From NCBI RefSeq assembly GCF_000372725.1, contig NW_005201154.1, positions 272,388-336,387 of the forward strand: a stretch of DNA of 64,000 nt. The letters run 5' to 3'. Numbering within the stretch: the stretch's first letter is position 1; every line of letters begins with the position of its first letter. The stretch comes from Emiliania huxleyi CCMP1516. Lineage: Eukaryota; Haptophyta; Isochrysidales; Noelaerhabdaceae. The position numbers were made by a program, and so were the translations under genes. Below the pieces are notes generated by a model. It was not told where the DNA came from and searched no databases. It saw nothing but the letters and a program-made list of their open reading frames with translations. Below are positions 59,569 through 64,000 of the stretch, in pieces.

Positions 59569-61742
59569 TCATCGCACCACCACCCTAGGCAGCACAAATT
59601 CGCGCCAGAGGTCCACCAGCCCCGGCGCCGCCCCCTCACCCTGCTCAAACCGCTCCTCGTCCCAAGCGATCAAATAGCCCAGCCGCATCACCTCGACCGC
59701 CCACCTGCGAGCCGCCTCCGGGAAGAGCTCGTGCGACTGCGGCGACCACTCCGCCGCCTTGAGGATGAGCCTGCCAACCTCCACCGCCTCGGTCGCTGGC
59801 TCCAGGTTGGCCGGCCTGGGGGAAGGCAGAGGCGAGGAGTGTTCAAAGAGAACATCCGGCGAGTGGGGGGAGAGACCATTGCACAGCGTGCCTCAGTGCG
59901 AGTGCCTTGGCCTCGCCCGCCACGCGCACGCCGAAGCGGCCCGTCGAAGCGCTCGCGGAGACAACGACACCGACCTTGCCATTCATCGACGGCCGCGAGA
60001 CGAGAGAGCGGATCTCGACTGTGGAACCGACGGCCGCAGCGGTCGGATCCGACTCGCTCCACGAGCAGAGGACGCGCGCCCGCTCGAGGGCCGAAGGCTC
60101 GCCGGCTGAAGAGTCCGCGCCGCCGCGCAGCAGCGCCCGCGCCCGCTCTACGGTGAGCGCCTGCGAAAGAGAACAATGCGCGTGAGGACAATGCTCTCAC
60201 GCGTCTTCAGCCGCTAGTCTCGGGGCACGCCTCGAGGTGCTGGAGCGGCGTCCAGCCGCGGCTGGCGACCAGCCAGGCGGCGAGGTCGGCGTGGCCGCGG
60301 CGGTTTGCGACCTCCCCGGGCGTGCCAAAGGGCGTTGCGGCGCGGGAGGCGCCGTAGGAGGAGAGGAGCTTGGCGACCTCGAGGTGGCCGTAGTGGCACG
60401 CGGCGAACAGCGGCGTGGCGCCGTCATCCTTGGCTTGGTTGGGCGCAGCACCAGCCTCGAGGAGCAGCCGGACCGTCTCGAGGTGGCCGTCCTGGCACGC
60501 AATGAACAGCGGTGTGGCGCCCTGCTCATTGGCTTGGTCGATCGCTGCGCCGGCCTCGAGGAGCAGCCGGGCGACCTCGGTCTGGCCGAACTCGCTCGCG
60601 ATGAACAGCGGCGGAGTACCATCGTTCAACGCTTGGTGGATGTCAGAGCCAGCGTCGCGTAGTTGCCGGGCGCACTCGAGGTGGCCCTTCTGGCACGCGA
60701 TGAGCAGCGGCGTGGCGCCGTCATCAGCAGCTTGGTCTACCGCCGCGCCAGCCTCGATGAGCAGCCGAACGATATCGAGGTGGCCCTTCTGGCACGCCAT
60801 GAACAGCGGCGTGGCACCGTCATCGGCTTGGTTGACCGACGCGCCAGCCTCGAGGAGCAGTCGGATACACTCGGGCTGGCCCTCCTGGCACGCGATGAAC
60901 AGCGGCGTGGAGCCACCATTCGCGGCTTGATTGACCGCCGCGCCCGCCTCAAGGAGCTGCCGAGCGCACTCAAGGTGGCCCTCCTGGCACGCGACGTACA
61001 GCGGCGTGCGGCATTCAGAATCTGCTTGGTTCACCGCCGCGCCAGCCTCGAGGAGCAGCCGGACGCACTCAAGGCGCCCCTGCTCGCACGCGACGTACAG
61101 CGGAGTGAAGCCGCCATGCTCAGCTTGGTTGGCCGCAGCGCCGGCGGAGAGGAGCAGTCGGGCGCACTCGAGGCATCCCTTCCAGCACGCAAGGAGGAGA
61201 GCGGAAGCGCCGCCGCCAGTGGTCGTCCCAACACTCGCGCCGGCTTCGAGCAGCAGCCGCGCCGCTTCGGCCCGTCCGTGCTTAGCGGCCCAGGTGAGCA
61301 GTGTGTCCTGCCCCTGTGTCTCGAGCCGCGCGTCGAGCAGGGCCGCGAGCGACGTGCCGCCGCGAGTCCGCTGCCCGGAGAGGAAGGCGTGCAGCGAGGC
61401 CAGGTCGTTGCCCTGAGCCATGTCGACGAGCAGAGCTGGGCTGGCGCCGCTCATGCCGCCGCGATTCCTGGCGCCTGCCATACACACACACACACATATC
61501 AATCGCCGATACGGGTTTCTCTCGGCGTTCGCCTTTCGCCCTGCTGCAGCATCCGTTCCCATCTCTGGCTGCCGTTCGCCGAGCGCCTCCTCAAAGCATG
61601 CGAGAATCTCGTCGCTCTGAAGGTCACCCTCGAGCACGTCGTCGGCAGCGCGGATGCTCGCCCGGCCGGTCGGCCCTCGATACCTCGCAGTGGCGGCCGC
61701 CTCTGACAGCGGCGGCAGCCTCCCAAGCTGGCCACGCATCAT
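59569..61742 (-). CDS. Ankyrin-repeat protein with conserved C-terminal helical domain
   Basis: Exons 60231-61742, 59892-60160, 59569-59815, about 675 residues from ATG 61742. ATG 61454 (MSGASPALLVDMAQGN) is an equally valid start, giving 579. About ten ankyrin repeats of the form GATPLFIACQDGHLETVRLL. After a GC-AG intron the chain continues TPLQHLE|ALTVERARALLRGG, then GKVGVVVSASASTGRFGVRV, and after another GC-AG intron RPANLEPATEAVEVGRLILK and AAEWSPQSHELFPEAARRWA. That C-terminal plan appears to be a recurrent algal ankyrin architecture. The DNA repeats are near-identical, so copy number may differ between alleles. The segment 61455-61742 crosses an (AC)n tract in frame (ICVCVCM). Confidence 0.72.
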
Positions 61743-62968
61743 GCTGCGCTTCGCGGCAATCGCGTAACGGGAGGCTCGCTGGGTTTTTGTGGCTTTTTGG
61801 ACGGCTTTTTTGGGTTCTCCCGCCCTCCAACCCCTCTCTTGGGTTTTTTTTTCGCCGGAATTCTTTTGACCGCGCAAGATAAAAGGGTGGCTAAGGGCTC
61901 TGCCCGCAAGGCGCCCGCGTCGCAGACGCGGTACCATTGACAAATCTGCGATATACCCCCACACGAGCAAATAGCAAAATCCGAATACCGTGCACGAATC
62001 CGGCGATGTGGGACCCAAGCCTTCAGCTGGTGCCAAGACGTAAAGTTGAAAGCAGAACGTCCGCCAAATCCGTGCTTTCGGAGCAACTGAGGGAAAGCTC
62101 CTGATCGAGCCCAGCGTGCCCGCGGCCGCCTCCCGCGCAGCACCGCCGCTGCGGAATCGGATCGAGCCCATGGAGGAGGAGGGCGCAGTCGGCCAGCGCA
62201 GCAGGCGGAGTCCCTCCCCGCGCCGGAGCCCCCCTGCAGTCGAGGGAGTCCTCGTTGGCGATGAAGGTGGCGACATCGAATCGCGGCCGACACACGTCAC
62301 GGGAGGAATGGGCGATGAGCGGGAACGATGCGCGCTACGACGCCGACTCCGCCGTGCTCGTGGCCGCAGAAAGCCGCGCTCCAGGAGCACGCCAAGATGC
62401 AATGGCTCGCTTGCTTCGATTCAGCTCTCTCGGCAGCAGAAGTGGGGCTGGAGCGGGTGGGGGTGGATGCCGATTGAGGGGGAGCGTCTCCAGCTGCGCC
62501 CTGTGGCAGCTGCGCCCTGTGGCAGCTAGTCGAGGGACTTGGTAGTTGTGACCCCCCTGAGTGAGGACAGGAGAGAGAGAGCGTTTTGTGGTGTTGGTGT
62601 ACGCAATAACGGGACAGGGTGGTTGTTCTCTATATCTCCTCTTCTAGCTCTTAGCATGAGCTGCGCCCGGTGTCCGACCCCTTTTGCGCAGCGACACCTT
62701 AAACTTTTAGGCCCTCCAAATTCGGGTCGGAGCGTAGCGGAGTGGGCCCCGAGTTTGAAAAGGGCGACGGACGCTTGCGTCCTAGCCTCCAACAACGCCT
62801 CCCCGGCGCAGAGGGGCCCCCGGAGGGATGCACAACCGCTCCACGCCACGCCGCTTGCGGCGGTCCTCTTCCCAGCTCCGCTGAGCGCCCGTGCGTTATT
62901 TACTGCCTATTCCTTCGCCGCTTGCCTGGCTGCTCATCTCTTCTCCTCCTCTTCAGCCCGCCGCGCCG
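61743..62968. other. Intergenic interval
   Basis: No gene I can defend. A minus-strand stretch at 62260-62310 (RPRFDVATFIANEDSLDCRG) and one ending at 62023 (SESTDLADVLLSTLRLGTS) look protein-like and may be remnants. Confidence 0.45.
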
Positions 62969-63427
62969 ATGGCGCTCAACATCAGCACCGAGCTCGGCGT
63001 GATCCGGCTGCGGCTCCGGCCCGACGCCGCGCCCGAGACGGCCTCGTACATCTCGCGGGCCGCCGCCGCGGGTGCATACGATGGCACCAGCTTCTACCGC
63101 AGCGACTTTGTGATCCAGTGCGGCCTCCACGGCTCGGGCAAGCCCAACCCGCTCGGCGTCGACCTCAAGGTCAACGAGACGGCTCTGCACCAGCGCGTGA
63201 GCAACGCGCGCGGCACCGCCGCCGTGGCACACTGGGACGTGCCAGACTGCGGCAACACCGAGTTCTTCATCAACCTCGGCGCCAACTCGCACCTCGACGC
63301 GGCCTACGGCGGCTACTGCGTCTTTGCCTGCGTCGAGGACGACGCCTCGTTCGCGGTCGTCGATCAGATCGCTGAGGCAGTGAAGCAGCGCAGCAAGGTC
63401 GCCATCCAGTCGATCACCGTGAGCTAG
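62969..63427 (+). CDS. Cyclophilin-type peptidyl-prolyl isomerase
   Basis: 152 residues. Family motifs: GVIRLRLRPDAAPETASYIS, GAYDGTSFYRSDFVIQCGLH (here FVIQCG instead of FMIQGG), NTEFFINLGANSHLDAAYGG, YCVFACVEDD. The Trp of the cyclosporin site is absent. Single-domain, cytosolic by prediction. An acceptor-like TTCTCCTCCTCTTCAG lies 12 bp before the ATG, so an upstream exon is possible. Confidence 0.78.
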   Translation: MALNISTELGVIRLRLRPDAAPETASYISRAAAAGAYDGTSFYRSDFVIQCGLHGSGKPNPLGVDLKVNETALHQRVSNARGTAAVAHWDVPDCGNTEFFINLGANSHLDAAYGGYCVFACVEDDASFAVVDQIAEAVKQRSKVAIQSITVS

Positions 63428-63880
63428 CTAGCGGCTGCAGGGGTGTGGGAGTCGGCCGGCGTGTTTGACTTAAGGGTTGGCGCCGCTGCGGATCGGAATC
63501 GGGGACGGCAGATCGCTCGGTGCATGTTTCCTGACGAGAGAGTGCACTTGGGGCACTTGGAGTCGTGCAGTCGGCAGCCTCACATCCAGGGCCGGGGAGC
63601 TGAGTGCATGCTTCCGTTTTCTCAGTTCTCACGTTTACGTTCCGTAAATACGTTGCTTATTTTTTTGCTCTTTGCCGTGCAAGACCGGAGCACCTTGCCG
63701 TCCCACACTCGCCCACGCCGGGCAATCAGAATCACACACCTGGCACAGGAGCGTATGACCGCGCAGTGACCAGTGAGCAGTGTGTTCACTGGCGTCCCCA
63801 CACCAGAGGCGCGGTGCACCTGAGATGATGGGATGTGTCATGTGAGAACCGTGCTTGTGGCCGATACGTAGCATGCCCGG
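63428..63880. other. Convergent intergenic interval
   Basis: Nothing recognisable beyond a short AT-rich stretch at 63640-63670. Confidence 0.6.
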
Positions 63881-64000
63881 TCACGAGTGCGCGGCGTCGA
63901 GCTGGCTCGCCTCAGCCTCCAGCCACGTCTCGGCCTCTTGCGCCTCGGCCCCCAGCCACGCCTCCGCCTCGCGAGCCTCGTCCCCCAGCCACACTCCAGC
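63881..64000 (-). CDS. 3' end of a protein with 11-residue helical repeats (partial)
   Basis: Reads WLGDEAREAEA / WLGAEAQEAET / WLEAEASQLDA then AHS and TGA (63881-63883). Three consecutive 33-bp/11-residue repeats with Trp-Leu starts and Glu/Ala filling indicate a long amphipathic helix or coiled coil. The gene continues beyond the window. Confidence 0.6.
   Translation of the reverse strand, partial: AGVWLGDEAREAEAWLGAEAQEAETWLEAEASQLDAAHS

Noticed and set aside
60663-61706. Long plus-strand frame over the ankyrin region
   Set aside because: Antisense of ankyrin repeats; periodic only because the repeats are.

Overview
The window looks like nuclear DNA of a GC-rich, intron-rich unicellular alga. 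The best guess is a haptophyte such as Emiliania/Gephyrocapsa huxleyi. The reasons are extreme GC with third-position GC preference, many very short introns (about 60-200 bp) with roughly equal numbers of GT and GC donors, a selenoprotein, Pro-rich signal-anchored secretory proteins, an F-box/RCC1-repeat gene family, and dense minisatellites. There is no operon structure, and one assembly gap of Ns (20259-21179).

Layout. 0-1.5 kb: 5' part of a Pro/Cys-rich type II membrane protein (-). 1.5-5 kb: repeat graveyard. 5.1-6.4 kb: leucine-rich-repeat protein (+). 7.2-7.8 kb: small secreted Cys/Pro protein (+). 7.9-8.9 kb: deiodinase-like selenoprotein with in-frame TGA and a 3' SECIS (+). 9.4-12.7 kb: SulP-STAS-cNMP-binding transporter (+). 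13-14 kb: foldback and interspersed repeats. 14.5-15.9 kb: GT8 glycosyltransferase (+). 16.4-17.9 kb: carnitine-pathway type 2-oxoglutarate dioxygenase (-). 19.2-23.9 kb: chromatin-type protein with MBD-like modules and one Myb/SANT repeat, interrupted by the gap (-). 25.4-27.6 kb: putative DNA-binding Cys-rich protein (+). 27.8-29.2 kb: dynamin-like GTPase (+). 29.3-29.7 kb: LINE 3' end. 29.8-31 kb: KANL3/Tex30-like hydrolase (-). 31.2-32.6 kb: F-box/RCC1 (-). 33.3-35.8 kb: ABCG half-transporter with 11 exons (-). 37.5-38.9 kb: F-box/RCC1 with a nonsense codon (+). 39.5-40.8 kb: EamA/DMT transporter (+). 41.3-45.2 kb: GH63-type signal-anchored glycosidase (-). 46-47 kb: F-box-like LRR (+). 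47.4-48 kb: truncated alcohol dehydrogenase. 48.1-48.8 kb: ankyrin protein (+). 49.5-50.4 kb: plastid-leader protein (-). 50.7-51.7 kb: RCC1 pseudogene (-). 51.9-53.3 kb: dual-specificity pseudophosphatase (+). 54.4-55.7 kb: LINE fragment (-). 56.2-59.2 kb: ER DnaJ (-). 59.6-61.7 kb: ankyrin protein (-). 63-63.4 kb: cyclophilin (+). Right edge: 3' end of a helical-repeat protein (-).

The most interesting thing is shared by the genes rather than in any one of them. Almost every intron I could resolve begins with an imperfect copy (6-45 bp) of the start of the next exon. After that copy comes either a 10-11 bp-period minisatellite or a roughly 40 bp element that starts CTGTGAACAG and ends CTGTGAATAG, supplying the AG acceptor. 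The element occurs in both orientations relative to the genes and still splices, because both of its strands end in AG. I read this as an introner-like intron-gain system in which the target duplication supplies the donor (GT, GC or GA) and the inserted sequence supplies the acceptor. All splice junctions are hand-derived from reading-frame and domain continuity. There is no transcript evidence here.
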